The position numbers and the translations under genes are program-made. A stretch of DNA of 64,000 nt from Xanthobacter autotrophicus (GTDB taxonomy: Bacteria; Pseudomonadota; Alphaproteobacteria; Rhizobiales; Xanthobacteraceae). Within the stretch, counting starts at the first letter, position 1. The number at the start of each line of letters is the position of its first letter. Positions 45,886 through 53,575 of this stretch are shown in pieces. The stretch spans positions 124,001 to 188,000 of the forward strand of contig NZ_VAUP01000041.1 of assembly GCF_005871085.1 (NCBI RefSeq), written 5' to 3'. The notes beneath the pieces are model-generated. The model was not told the DNA's origin. It did not search any database and saw only the letters and a list, made by a program, of their open reading frames with translations.

Positions 45886-47649
45886 ATGGATTTGGGCAAG
45901 GCGGAGGCTGCACGGGCACGTCACAAGGAGCGCAGCGCCATATTTGCCTCGGCAATCGGGCAGCCACGGACCCTCTTCGACAGCGTCCGGCGCCGCCTGC
46001 TCCTGGTCGTGCTCCTCGCCCTGGCACCCATCGCCGTGCTCAATATCGTCCAGGGCCTGGCGCAGCTCTCCAACGCGGAGGAAGACGCGCGCCAGCGCCT
46101 GCTCCAACAGGCCGTCGCAGCGGCGGGCACCCAGCAGAACATCTTCGCCTCCACCGAAAACGTGCTCTATGCCCTCAAGAACGTGGAGGAAGTGCGCCAC
46201 GCGGGCGCCACCTGCACCGCCACCTTGCGGGGGGCGACCATAAGCCTGCCCTTCGCCGCCAATATCGGCGTGCTTGATGCCAGCGGCGCGGTGACCTGCG
46301 CGGCGCTGCCCTTCCCCGGCCGCTCGGTGGGCGAGGAGCCCTGGTGGCGGGAGGCCATCGCCAAGACCGGCTTCAGCCTGGTGGGGCCGGCGCGCAGCCC
46401 CGGCGCCAATCTGGATGTGCTGGTGGGCATCCTGCCCCTGCGCGACGCCGCCGGACGGCTGGAAGGCGCCATCGCCCTCGGCATCGACGTCAGCTGGCTC
46501 GACACCCTGCTGAGGCAGCAGACCCCGCCCTCCGTCGGCATCGTCGCCCTGTTCTCCAGCCGCGGCCAGGAGCTGGTGTCCAACGCCCGGACCATGAGCG
46601 CCGCTTTGTTCCAGCGCGACCTGTTCCGCACTGCGGGGCGCGACCTGCCCAGCAGCCTCCACGAAAGCACCGACCCGGCCGGCGAGAGCTGGACCTTCGC
46701 CACCGCGCCCCTGGGCCGCGATGGGCTCACCGTCGCCTTCGCCATGCCCTCCGACCGGCTGTTCGGCTGGACCTTCGTGACGGTGGCGGCGAGCATCGCC
46801 CTGCCGGCGCTCATCATCATCCTGTCGCTCATCGCCCTGTGGGTGGCGGTGGACCGCATCATCTTGCGCTGGCTGCTCTATCTGCGCCGGGTGACGGCGG
46901 TCTACGCCCAGGGCCACTACGGCTTCCGCCCGACCCGGCTCGATGCGGCGCCCTCGGAATTCCGCGTGCTCGGCCATTCGGTGGAGAACATGGCCTTCGC
47001 CGTACGCCACCGCGACGCCCGCCTGCGCGAGAACCTGGCCGAGAAGACCGCGCTGGTGCGCGAGATCCACCACCGCATCAAGAACAGCCTCCAGGTGGTG
47101 GTGAGCCTGCTCAGCCTCTACGGATCTGGGATCGGCAAGAGCGAGGACCGCCGCCGCTTCGACCAGCTGCGGCTTCGGGTGAACACCCTCGCCCTGGTGC
47201 ATCGCATCCTCTACGAGGCCAATGACGGCTCGCAGGTACACCTGCGCGAGCTGCTCGGTGAACTGGCCTCCCTGATCGAGGGCAGCACCGACGCCAGCGT
47301 GCGCATCACGGTGGAGGCGCAGGATGCGCCTTTGCCCACCGACATGGCGGTGCCGCTGGCCCTCATGGTGGTGGAAGTGGTGCTGAACCTCGGCCTGCCG
47401 CCAGGCACCTCCCCTGCCCCCCTGGTGCTGAGCGGGAGCCGCAGCGGCGAACGCCTGCACCTCGCCCTGCGCAGCGGCGCCGGACGCTGGGGCGAAAACG
47501 GCATGCCCCTCGACCTCGCCGCCGGCTTCGCCGCCCAGCTCGGTGGCAGCCTCAGCCGCCGGGACGAGCCGAGCGGCGCCATGGTGGTGGCCGGCGACTT
47601 CCCCTGCCGCCCGAACTCAGCGCCCAAGGCCGCCGCCCGGGTCGATTGA
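45886..47649 (+). CDS. Membrane sensor kinase of the HisKA_2/HWE type, with divergent ATPase domain
   Basis: A 587-residue membrane protein next to phyR, the usual place of kinases that control the general stress response. It has an N-terminal helix (about 34-56), an extracytoplasmic sensor domain (about 57-295, Cache-like), a second helix (about 300-325), a HAMP-like linker, then the HisKA_2 dimerisation box EIHHRIKNSLQVVVSLLSLY with His396 as likely phosphoacceptor. The ATP-binding domain is poorly conserved: the N-box region reads MVVEVVLNLGLPPG instead of the usual N-E-L-x-T-N-A-L-K-[HY], and the glycine-rich G-box is only ENGMPLDLAAGF. It may be a weak or inactive kinase. Confidence 0.85.
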   Translation: MDLGKAEAARARHKERSAIFASAIGQPRTLFDSVRRRLLLVVLLALAPIAVLNIVQGLAQLSNAEEDARQRLLQQAVAAAGTQQNIFASTENVLYALKNVEEVRHAGATCTATLRGATISLPFAANIGVLDASGAVTCAALPFPGRSVGEEPWWREAIAKTGFSLVGPARSPGANLDVLVGILPLRDAAGRLEGAIALGIDVSWLDTLLRQQTPPSVGIVALFSSRGQELVSNARTMSAALFQRDLFRTAGRDLPSSLHESTDPAGESWTFATAPLGRDGLTVAFAMPSDRLFGWTFVTVAASIALPALIIILSLIALWVAVDRIILRWLLYLRRVTAVYAQGHYGFRPTRLDAAPSEFRVLGHSVENMAFAVRHRDARLRENLAEKTALVREIHHRIKNSLQVVVSLLSLYGSGIGKSEDRRRFDQLRLRVNTLALVHRILYEANDGSQVHLRELLGELASLIEGSTDASVRITVEAQDAPLPTDMAVPLALMVVEVVLNLGLPPGTSPAPLVLSGSRSGERLHLALRSGAGRWGENGMPLDLAAGFAAQLGGSLSRRDEPSGAMVVAGDFPCRPNSAPKAAARVD

Positions 47650-47875
47650 GGGGCGCGCGGCGCGGGCCGCCCCCCGGTGCGCTCCGGTGAAACCGGTTGC
47701 AGGACCGCACAGATGCACCATCGGACCGCGCGCCGGCTCGATCGCGGGCTCCGCCGCTCACAATCGAACCCCGGACGGGCGCCTCCATCGGCCCTCAATG
47801 CCTTGACTCCGTTTATGAAACGACCCCGCAGCCGGCGCCCCCGCCGGCGAATTTCATCCAGTGGCTCCGGTTATC

Positions 47876-47900
47876 GGAACCGGAGCCGCTCTGGCTCGTT
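47876..47900 (+). promoter_or_regulatory. EcfG promoter of the KGG-repeat gene
   Basis: GGAAC (47876-47880) and CGTT (47897-47900), 16 nt apart, match the consensus fully. The -10 is about 155 nt before the KGG gene start at 48054. Confidence 0.7.
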
Positions 47901-48053
47901 GTCCTAGGAGCACGCGCTGACCGGCCTGCGCATCGAGCCGACCGGGCAATGCGGTGTTTTGGATCGGGAGACGGATTCGCCGAACACCCCTCGGATCCGG
48001 CTCCAGGGGTATCGCCGTGGCGATACGTTTCCCATTGGCAGGAGCGAGAGCAC

Positions 48054-48344
48054 ATGGACAAGGCTCGAACCAAGGGCACGTCGCAACGCGGGTTCGCCGC
48101 CATGGACGCGGAGAAGCAGAAAGCCATCGCCCGCAAGGGCGGCGAGAGCGTCCCCGCCGAAAAGCGCAGCTTCTTCCAGAACCGCGCTCTGGCGGCGGAA
48201 GCCGGACGCAAGGGCGGCCAGAGCGTCGCCGACGAGCATCGCAGCTTCTCGCGCGACCGTACTTTGGCCTCGCAGGCCGGGCAGAAGGGCGGGCAGAAGA
48301 GCAGCCAGTCGGGCGGCACCCCTCCCACCGGCGGCACCTCCTGA
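48054..48344 (+). CDS. KGG-repeat stress protein (Con-10/GsiB-like)
   Basis: A 96-residue hydrophilic protein with three KGG motifs spaced regularly: AIARKGGESV, EAGRKGGQSV and QAGQKGGQKS. Such proteins resemble plant LEA-type and Bacillus GsiB proteins and are induced by general stress. An EcfG promoter lies upstream. ATG 48054 follows GGAGCGAGAG and gives the family's normal beginning (RGFAAMDAEKQKAIA). Confidence 0.87.
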   Translation: MDKARTKGTSQRGFAAMDAEKQKAIARKGGESVPAEKRSFFQNRALAAEAGRKGGQSVADEHRSFSRDRTLASQAGQKGGQKSSQSGGTPPTGGTS

Positions 48345-48374
48345 ACACCGCCGCCGGATACCGACGCCGGGGAT

Positions 48375-48400
48375 GGAACCGGCAGGCCCCCGGCGACGTT
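48375..48400 (+). promoter_or_regulatory. EcfG promoter upstream of ecfG (autoregulation)
   Basis: GGAAC (48375-48379) and CGTT (48397-48400) are 17 nt apart. The next gene on this strand is ecfG, starting at 48717 or 48663, leaving a leader of 260-315 nt in which no nepR is seen. Confidence 0.65.
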
Positions 48401-48716
48401 GACTGAACGCGACCCGCCACGCTTGCGGGCAAGGTCGCTGTCGGCACCGTTCCACGGCCGACATCCCGTTCGGCAAGCGCCGGTCGGGCAACCTGATTTG
48501 GGGAGGGCGACACCATGCGAGCACGTTTTTCCTGCCCGGGAGCCTGTGGCCGGCGCGCTACAACCGCGGGTAGCCGTTAAGAAGATCGCGCAACGTGACC
48601 GATCGCCGCTTTTGCCACACCCCGAGTTGCCCACCCGACTCGCCCGAAAGATAGGCCGCCGAATGGACTTGCTCGCGGATCGCGAAAGGGATCTCCCGGA
48701 AAGGGGTCGTCGAGAG
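48401..48716. other. Gap before ecfG with no recognisable nepR
   Basis: This is where nepR, the anti-sigma gene, normally lies. All three plus-strand frames were read. One gives a 21-residue peptide starting at 48514, one a 26-residue stretch, and one stays open into ecfG. None has the full NepR pattern, only a weak IGRRMDLLADRERDLPER run at 48651-48704 in frame with ecfG. Confidence 0.5.
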
Positions 48717-49262
48717 ATGGACGCCGCCGCCCTGCGCACGCAGGTGCTCGAATTCCTTCCGGCGCTGCGCGCCTTCGCGCGGTCGCTGACGCGCAATCGC
48801 ACGGAAGCTGACGATCTGGTCCAGGAAACGCTGCTCAAGGCCTTGTCCAACATGGACAAGTTCGATCCGGGCACGAACCTGCGCGCCTGGCTGTTCACCA
48901 TCCTGCGCAACACCTATTACACCGAGATCCGCAAGCGCCGCCGCGAGAATGACGGCATGAGCGCCTTGGCCCAGCAGGACACCAATATCGGCCCCAGCCA
49001 GGAATGGTCGGCCACCCTCTCCTCCCTGAAGGAGGCCCTCGCCAAGCTGCCCGACGACCAGCGCGAGGCGCTGGTCCTGGTGGGGGCGGCGGGGCTCTCC
49101 TATGAGGAAGCGGCGGCGGTCTGCGGCTGCGCGCTCGGCACCATCAAGAGCCGGGTGAACCGCGCCCGCGCCAAGCTGCTCGTGCTCATGGGCGCGGAAA
49201 ACACGGCGGACGTGGTGGAAGGCGACGCCATCGCCATGTCGGCCGCCCGCAGCATCGGCTAG
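48717..49262 (+). CDS. ecfG: ECF sigma factor, EcfG type
   Basis: A 181-residue extracytoplasmic-function sigma factor of the EcfG class that directs RNA polymerase to general stress promoters. Region 2 has FARSLTRNRTEADDLVQETL and LRAWLFTILRNTYYTE; region 4 has LPDDQREALVLVGAAGLSYE and GTIKSRVNRARAKL. The spacing to phyR (same locus, about 3 kb) supports the assignment. ATG 48717 (MDAAALRTQVLEFLPALR) fits the family start; ATG 48663 is in frame and would add 18 residues. An EcfG-type promoter precedes it, so it is autoregulated. Confidence 0.93.
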   Translation: MDAAALRTQVLEFLPALRAFARSLTRNRTEADDLVQETLLKALSNMDKFDPGTNLRAWLFTILRNTYYTEIRKRRRENDGMSALAQQDTNIGPSQEWSATLSSLKEALAKLPDDQREALVLVGAAGLSYEEAAAVCGCALGTIKSRVNRARAKLLVLMGAENTADVVEGDAIAMSAARSIG

Positions 49263-49394
49263 GTGGCCACCGGATAAGTGACATCAGACCGGCTGTCGCC
49301 GGTCTGCGCGCGCCGGGGTTTTGCTCCGGGTCATCGACGGGACGAGCCGGCCTCCGAAACCCGCGCGTCTTGCGCGAACTGTATCGCGCGAGCT

Positions 49395-49862
49395 TCAGTC
49401 CGGCTCCCAGCCGGGCGGGGCCAGCTCGAAGCCCTCGAACAAGAAGGCGGGCGCCACGGTGCAGCCCACCAGCGTCCAGGCCCCCCGGCTTTCCGCTGCC
49501 TGCCACGCCAACGGCGGCACCACCGCCTGCGGCCGCTCTCCCCCCTTGAGATCCGGCCCCAGCGCCACCTCGCGCCGTCCGTCACCATCGGCGATGGCGA
49601 GCGTCAGCGGCGCGCCGGCATGCCAGTGCCAGACCTCGGCCGCATCCACCCGATGCCAGCGGGAGCGCTGGCCCGCCTTCAGCAGAAAATAGATGGCGGT
49701 GGAGGCGCCGCGCGCTTCACCCGCAGCATCCCGGCCCGCAACATCCCGGCCCGCAGGCGCATCCCGGAACGTCTCGCGGAAATGCCCGCCCTCCGGGTGC
49801 GGCTGGAGCTGAAGCAGGGTGACCACCTCCTCGGCGGTCAGCCCATTGAGCGCATCAGTCAC
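49395..49862 (-). CDS. Cupin (DUF985) protein
   Basis: A 155-residue cupin of the DUF985/cupin_5 family. The signature LQPHPEGGHFRETFRD and metal-site residues in SRWHRVDAAEVWHWHAG are clear. The biochemical role is unknown; related proteins bind sugar-like ligands. It lies 3 nt after the gloB stop on the same strand, so the two are cotranscribed. Confidence 0.87.
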   Translation of the reverse strand: MTDALNGLTAEEVVTLLQLQPHPEGGHFRETFRDAPAGRDVAGRDAAGEARGASTAIYFLLKAGQRSRWHRVDAAEVWHWHAGAPLTLAIADGDGRREVALGPDLKGGERPQAVVPPLAWQAAESRGAWTLVGCTVAPAFLFEGFELAPPGWEPD

Positions 49863-49865
49863 CGG

Positions 49866-50639
49866 TCAGCCCTTGAAGGCGTTCTTGCGCAGCCGCAGCT
49901 CGGTGAAGACGAGGGCCGGCTCCGCCCCCACCATGCCGAGACGCTCCGCCATGGCGGGATCGTCCGCGCGCAGGAAGGGGTTGGCGGCCAGCTCGTCGCC
50001 CAGCCGCGAGGGGATGGTGGGGGCGCCGGCATCCCGCTTCCTCTGCGCGTCGCCATAGAGGCGGATGAGGGTGGCATTGTCCGGGTCCACCGTGGCGGCG
50101 AAGCGGGCGTTGGCGAGGGTGTATTCGTGGCCGCTGTAGACCTGAAGATCCTCAGGGAGCGCCCGCAGACGCTGGAGCGACTCCCACAGCACCGGCGGCT
50201 CACATTCCAGCGGCCGTCCGCAGCCGAGCGTGAACAGGGTATCCCCGGAGAACAGCAGCTTTTCGCCCTCGAACAGGTAGGTGGCGGGGCCGACGGTGTG
50301 CCCCGGGGTCTCCAGCACCCGGCCCACCAGCGAGCCCACCGCCACCGGATCGCCATCCACCACCGCCACGTCGAGGCCGGGGATCTGGTCGGCCTCGGAT
50401 TTCGGGCCCACCACGGTGGCGCCGAAGCGCGCCTTCACCGCGAGGATGCCCTGGGTGTGATCAGCGTGGTGATGGGTGACGAGGATGTGGGTGAGGGTCC
50501 AGCCCTCTTTTTCCAGGGCCGCGATCACCGGTGTCGCCTCGGGCACGTCCACCACGGCGGTCGCCTCGGTGACCGGATCGTGGATGAGGACGGCATAATT
50601 GTCGGAAAGGCACGGGACGAGGCGGATTTCGGCTGACAC
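49866..50639 (-). CDS. gloB: Hydroxyacylglutathione hydrolase (glyoxalase II)
   Basis: Glyoxalase II releases D-lactate and glutathione from S-lactoylglutathione in methylglyoxal detoxification. The metallo-beta-lactamase motif THHHADHT and later His/Asp ligands (PGHT, FSGDTLFTLGCGR, SGHEYTLAN) are all present. From GTG 50639 it has 257 residues, the standard size; the frame is open to 50714. It is divergent from a methyltransferase gene, a common arrangement in this group. Confidence 0.95.
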   Translation of the reverse strand: MSAEIRLVPCLSDNYAVLIHDPVTEATAVVDVPEATPVIAALEKEGWTLTHILVTHHHADHTQGILAVKARFGATVVGPKSEADQIPGLDVAVVDGDPVAVGSLVGRVLETPGHTVGPATYLFEGEKLLFSGDTLFTLGCGRPLECEPPVLWESLQRLRALPEDLQVYSGHEYTLANARFAATVDPDNATLIRLYGDAQRKRDAGAPTIPSRLGDELAANPFLRADDPAMAERLGMVGAEPALVFTELRLRKNAFKG

Positions 50640-50807
50640 GGTCTGGAGTCTCCGGAGCGCGAGCGGAACGCTGTTCGACTGGACGTCCGAATGGGTTGCG
50701 GACGCGGCCGGCATGATCCTCTATTAAACCGCCGAGCGGAAGAGCGGCCGGCGGGGTGTGCACACCCCGCGTTCGGCAGACCGGTGGCGGCCGGAAGAAG
50801 GGGATCC

Positions 50808-51545
50808 ATGTTTCTCGACGTCGTCGACCTGCGCAATTTCTACGCCCAGCCCCTCGGCATCATGACACGGCGCCTGCTGGGGCGGGCCATCCGCGCGCGC
50901 TTCGACAACGTCACCAGTATGCGGGTGCTCGGCCTCGGCTATGCGACGCCCTATCTCGGCGTGTTCCGTGAGGAGGCCGAGCGCTGCCTCGCGGTGATGC
51001 CGGCGGCGCAGGGGGTGGTGCGCTGGCCCTCCGCCGCGCCAACGCTGGCCACGCTGGCCGACGAGACCCTGCTGCCGTTTCCCACCGCCAGCATGGATCG
51101 GGTGGTGGCGGTGCATGCCCTGGAGATGACCCCCAACGCCGCCGAGATGCTCAACGAGGTGTGGCGGGTGCTGGCCCCCGGCGGGCGGCTGCTGGCCGTG
51201 GTGCCCAACCGGCGCGGCGTCTGGGCGCAGATCGACACCACGCCCTTCGGCCATGGCCGCCCGTTCTCCCGCGGGCAGGTAGTGACGCTGCTGCGGCAGG
51301 CCCTGTTCACCCCCGTGGGCTGGAACGAGGCACTGTACGCGCCGCCGAGCCGCTGGTTCCTGCGCACGGCGGTGGCCTGGGAGCGGGTCGGCGCCCGGCT
51401 GTCCCTGCCGTTCTCGGGGGCGCTGGTGGTGGAGGCGACCAAGCAGCTTTACCGCCCCATCCCCGCCCGCAAGCCCCGCCTCGCCCCGGTGCTGGAACCC
51501 GCCCTCGACGGCCGCCTCGTCGGGGGAGCGGCGCCGGCGGGGTGA
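50808..51545 (+). CDS. SAM-dependent methyltransferase (class I)
   Basis: A 245-residue class I methyltransferase. The SAM-binding region reads RVLGLGYATPYLG, with an acidic residue expected at the end of strand 2, then DRVVAVHALEMTPNA and VLAPGGRLLAVVPNRRG. This gloB-linked methyltransferase is conserved in alphaproteobacteria, but its substrate is unknown. ATG 50808 gives the family's MFLDVVDLRNFYA start. Confidence 0.85.
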   Translation: MFLDVVDLRNFYAQPLGIMTRRLLGRAIRARFDNVTSMRVLGLGYATPYLGVFREEAERCLAVMPAAQGVVRWPSAAPTLATLADETLLPFPTASMDRVVAVHALEMTPNAAEMLNEVWRVLAPGGRLLAVVPNRRGVWAQIDTTPFGHGRPFSRGQVVTLLRQALFTPVGWNEALYAPPSRWFLRTAVAWERVGARLSLPFSGALVVEATKQLYRPIPARKPRLAPVLEPALDGRLVGGAAPAG

Positions 51546-51611
51546 AGGGGGGAGCCGGCGGTCTGTGGTGTTGTCGCGATTTGGCAGCCCGCTGCCCCGG
51601 CCGGGAACGAT

Positions 51612-51645
51612 GTTACCCCTCCCCCGCAAGCGGGAGAGGGAGCAG
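51612..51645. repeat. REP-like element, third block
   Basis: CCCCTCCCCCGCAAGCGGGA followed by GAGGGAGC, a palindrome-rich block of the same family as the two at 40690-40815. It lies between convergent methyltransferase and heparinase genes. Confidence 0.5.
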
Positions 51646-51663
51646 CTGCGGCGATCTCCCGCC

Positions 51664-53508
51664 CTACCCCCGCCCGCTCGGTCGGCCCGGCGGCACGCTC
51701 TGGGCCTCGCGGGTGCGCACGAAGGTCCAGATGACGCGCGGCGTGCGCACCACCTCGCCCGACAGCACCAGCTGCGCGGTGCGGCGCGGGCCGCCGGCGG
51801 CGGCGAGGTCCACACTTTCCTCCACCCCCAAAGGCACGTGGGGCGCGGCGAAGGCCCAGGCCTCGCCGTTGGGCAGGCTGAGCAGGGCGGTGTGGGGATC
51901 GTCCAGCCGCTCGACGGTCACGGACGGGTGCAGGTGGAAGCGGATGGCGAAGGTCTCCGCCGGGAGCTTCGCGCCCTCCTCGGCGGCCTTGAACACATCC
52001 TCGCCGTCCAGCCGGTTGCCTTCCATGGCCAGGCGGAACGAGCGCTGGTGGATGAGGCCGAACGGCTCGGCATAGCCATCGTGGCTGGCGCGCAGCAGCA
52101 GGGCGTTGTTGCGAGTGCCGCGCTGCACCTCCACGTGCTTCGGCCCGGAGACAATGGGCGCACCGAAGATGCGCGTCATGGAACCGCCCTGCAGGAAGCG
52201 GCAGGACGAGGTGTCGGCGATGACGGCGGTGGAATGGGCCGCCGTGGAGCGCGCCACCTGCCGCCACATCTCCCGATGCACCTCCGGCACCCCGCAATTG
52301 ATGACGATGCGGTGCCGGCCGGACGAGAATTCGAAGGCCAGGCAGCTGGCATGGGCCTCCCAGCTCGCCATGGCGGGGGGCGGCGGGCCGGTGTCGGCGA
52401 TCACCATGAGGGTGCGGGCATCGAGCCGCTGGTAGCCGGAATAGGGCGCGTTCGCCACCGGCGCGCCGCGGGCGTCGTCGAAGGCGAGGATGGTGGCGAG
52501 CTGGTCCGCCGCCGTGTGTCCCATGCCGTGGAAATGGGCGAAGGCCCCGTCGCCGTGCCGGAAGAAGCGCAGCATGGGCATCATCCGGTCCACCGCGTTC
52601 ATCAGCGCGGGGGGCGCCGGCTGGTTGCGCGCGGTGAAGGCCTGGCGCAGCGGCAGAAGATCCAGCAGCAGCTCGATGAGCATGCCGGGATTGCGGGTGA
52701 GCGGGCCGCCGTCGGGCAGGATCTGGCGGTCCAGCTCCTCGGAGAGACGCTTGTCCGCCGCCTTCAGCAGCCGGCCCTGATCCGACATGCACAGGCCGGC
52801 GAAGACGAGGGCGGTGATGGCCAAAAGGCGCGGCTGGCCGTCCGGCGCGTCATTGGCCATGCGACGCAGCTGGCGCACCTGCCGGGCCAGCGAGCGCATG
52901 AAGCGGCGGTAGAAATCGTGGTCGGCGTCCTGCAGCAGGAACGTCGCCTGGGTGAGCCAGGAGATGATACGCCGCGCCGCCACATCGGGCCGCGCCGCCA
53001 CCGCCCGGGCCTTGCCGGGATCGCGCATGAAATCGCCCACCAGGGAGCGGGCATTGGCGCGCGCGATGGTGGTGCCGGCGGCCTTCAGGTGCCGGAGCCA
53101 GCCGAAGCCGTGCAGCGCCTCGGCCCATTCCACAGAGGGCGGCACCAGCTCGAACGGGGTGCGCCCGTCCAGCAGCATCACCTTGCCGGCGAAGGCAAAG
53201 CGCCCGGAATAGATTTCGCTCGCCAGCGTCGCGTCGCCGGTGCGCAGGTCCTGGGGGGCGATGAGCAGCCGCTCGGGCACCGGCACCGGCACGTAGCCGA
53301 GCGCCATGGTGCGGCCGCCGAGGCGCGCAAGCACCTGCTGCGACCACAGCTCCGCGAGGAGGGCCATCAGGCGCGTGCGCTCTTTGAGGCCGCTTCGGCT
53401 CACGGATCTCCCCGCCAACGGGGCGAGACCCTTGGCCAGGAAGCCTTTGGCCAGGTAGCCTCTGGCCACGGCCTGAAGGGGGCCCGCCGCTCCATTCCAA
53501 ATCCGCAT
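51664..53508 (-). CDS. Heparinase II/III family protein
   Basis: A 614-residue protein with an alpha/alpha-toroid N-terminal region and a heparinase II/III-like beta-sandwich C-terminal region (about 380-590). Conserved pieces are YSGYQRLDARTLMVIADTG, CLAFEFSSGRHRIVINCG and HLHPSVTVERL. In alphaproteobacteria this gene is usually next to rsmB and purH and has no proven polysaccharide substrate. Here rsmB is present upstream, 67 nt away, on the same strand; purH is not adjacent. Confidence 0.85.
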   Translation of the reverse strand: MRIWNGAAGPLQAVARGYLAKGFLAKGLAPLAGRSVSRSGLKERTRLMALLAELWSQQVLARLGGRTMALGYVPVPVPERLLIAPQDLRTGDATLASEIYSGRFAFAGKVMLLDGRTPFELVPPSVEWAEALHGFGWLRHLKAAGTTIARANARSLVGDFMRDPGKARAVAARPDVAARRIISWLTQATFLLQDADHDFYRRFMRSLARQVRQLRRMANDAPDGQPRLLAITALVFAGLCMSDQGRLLKAADKRLSEELDRQILPDGGPLTRNPGMLIELLLDLLPLRQAFTARNQPAPPALMNAVDRMMPMLRFFRHGDGAFAHFHGMGHTAADQLATILAFDDARGAPVANAPYSGYQRLDARTLMVIADTGPPPPAMASWEAHASCLAFEFSSGRHRIVINCGVPEVHREMWRQVARSTAAHSTAVIADTSSCRFLQGGSMTRIFGAPIVSGPKHVEVQRGTRNNALLLRASHDGYAEPFGLIHQRSFRLAMEGNRLDGEDVFKAAEEGAKLPAETFAIRFHLHPSVTVERLDDPHTALLSLPNGEAWAFAAPHVPLGVEESVDLAAAGGPRRTAQLVLSGEVVRTPRVIWTFVRTREAQSVPPGRPSGRG

Positions 53509-53575
53509 GCGCTCGTCTTCACCGACTGATTCGCAACGGATGGGAAGGCCGGTCGAGCCGCGTGGGCCTGAGACC

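Noticed and set aside
45763-47460. 565-residue minus-strand frame over the kinase gene
   Set aside because: Gly/Gln/His-rich shadow; the plus strand encodes a kinase with membrane helices and a His box.
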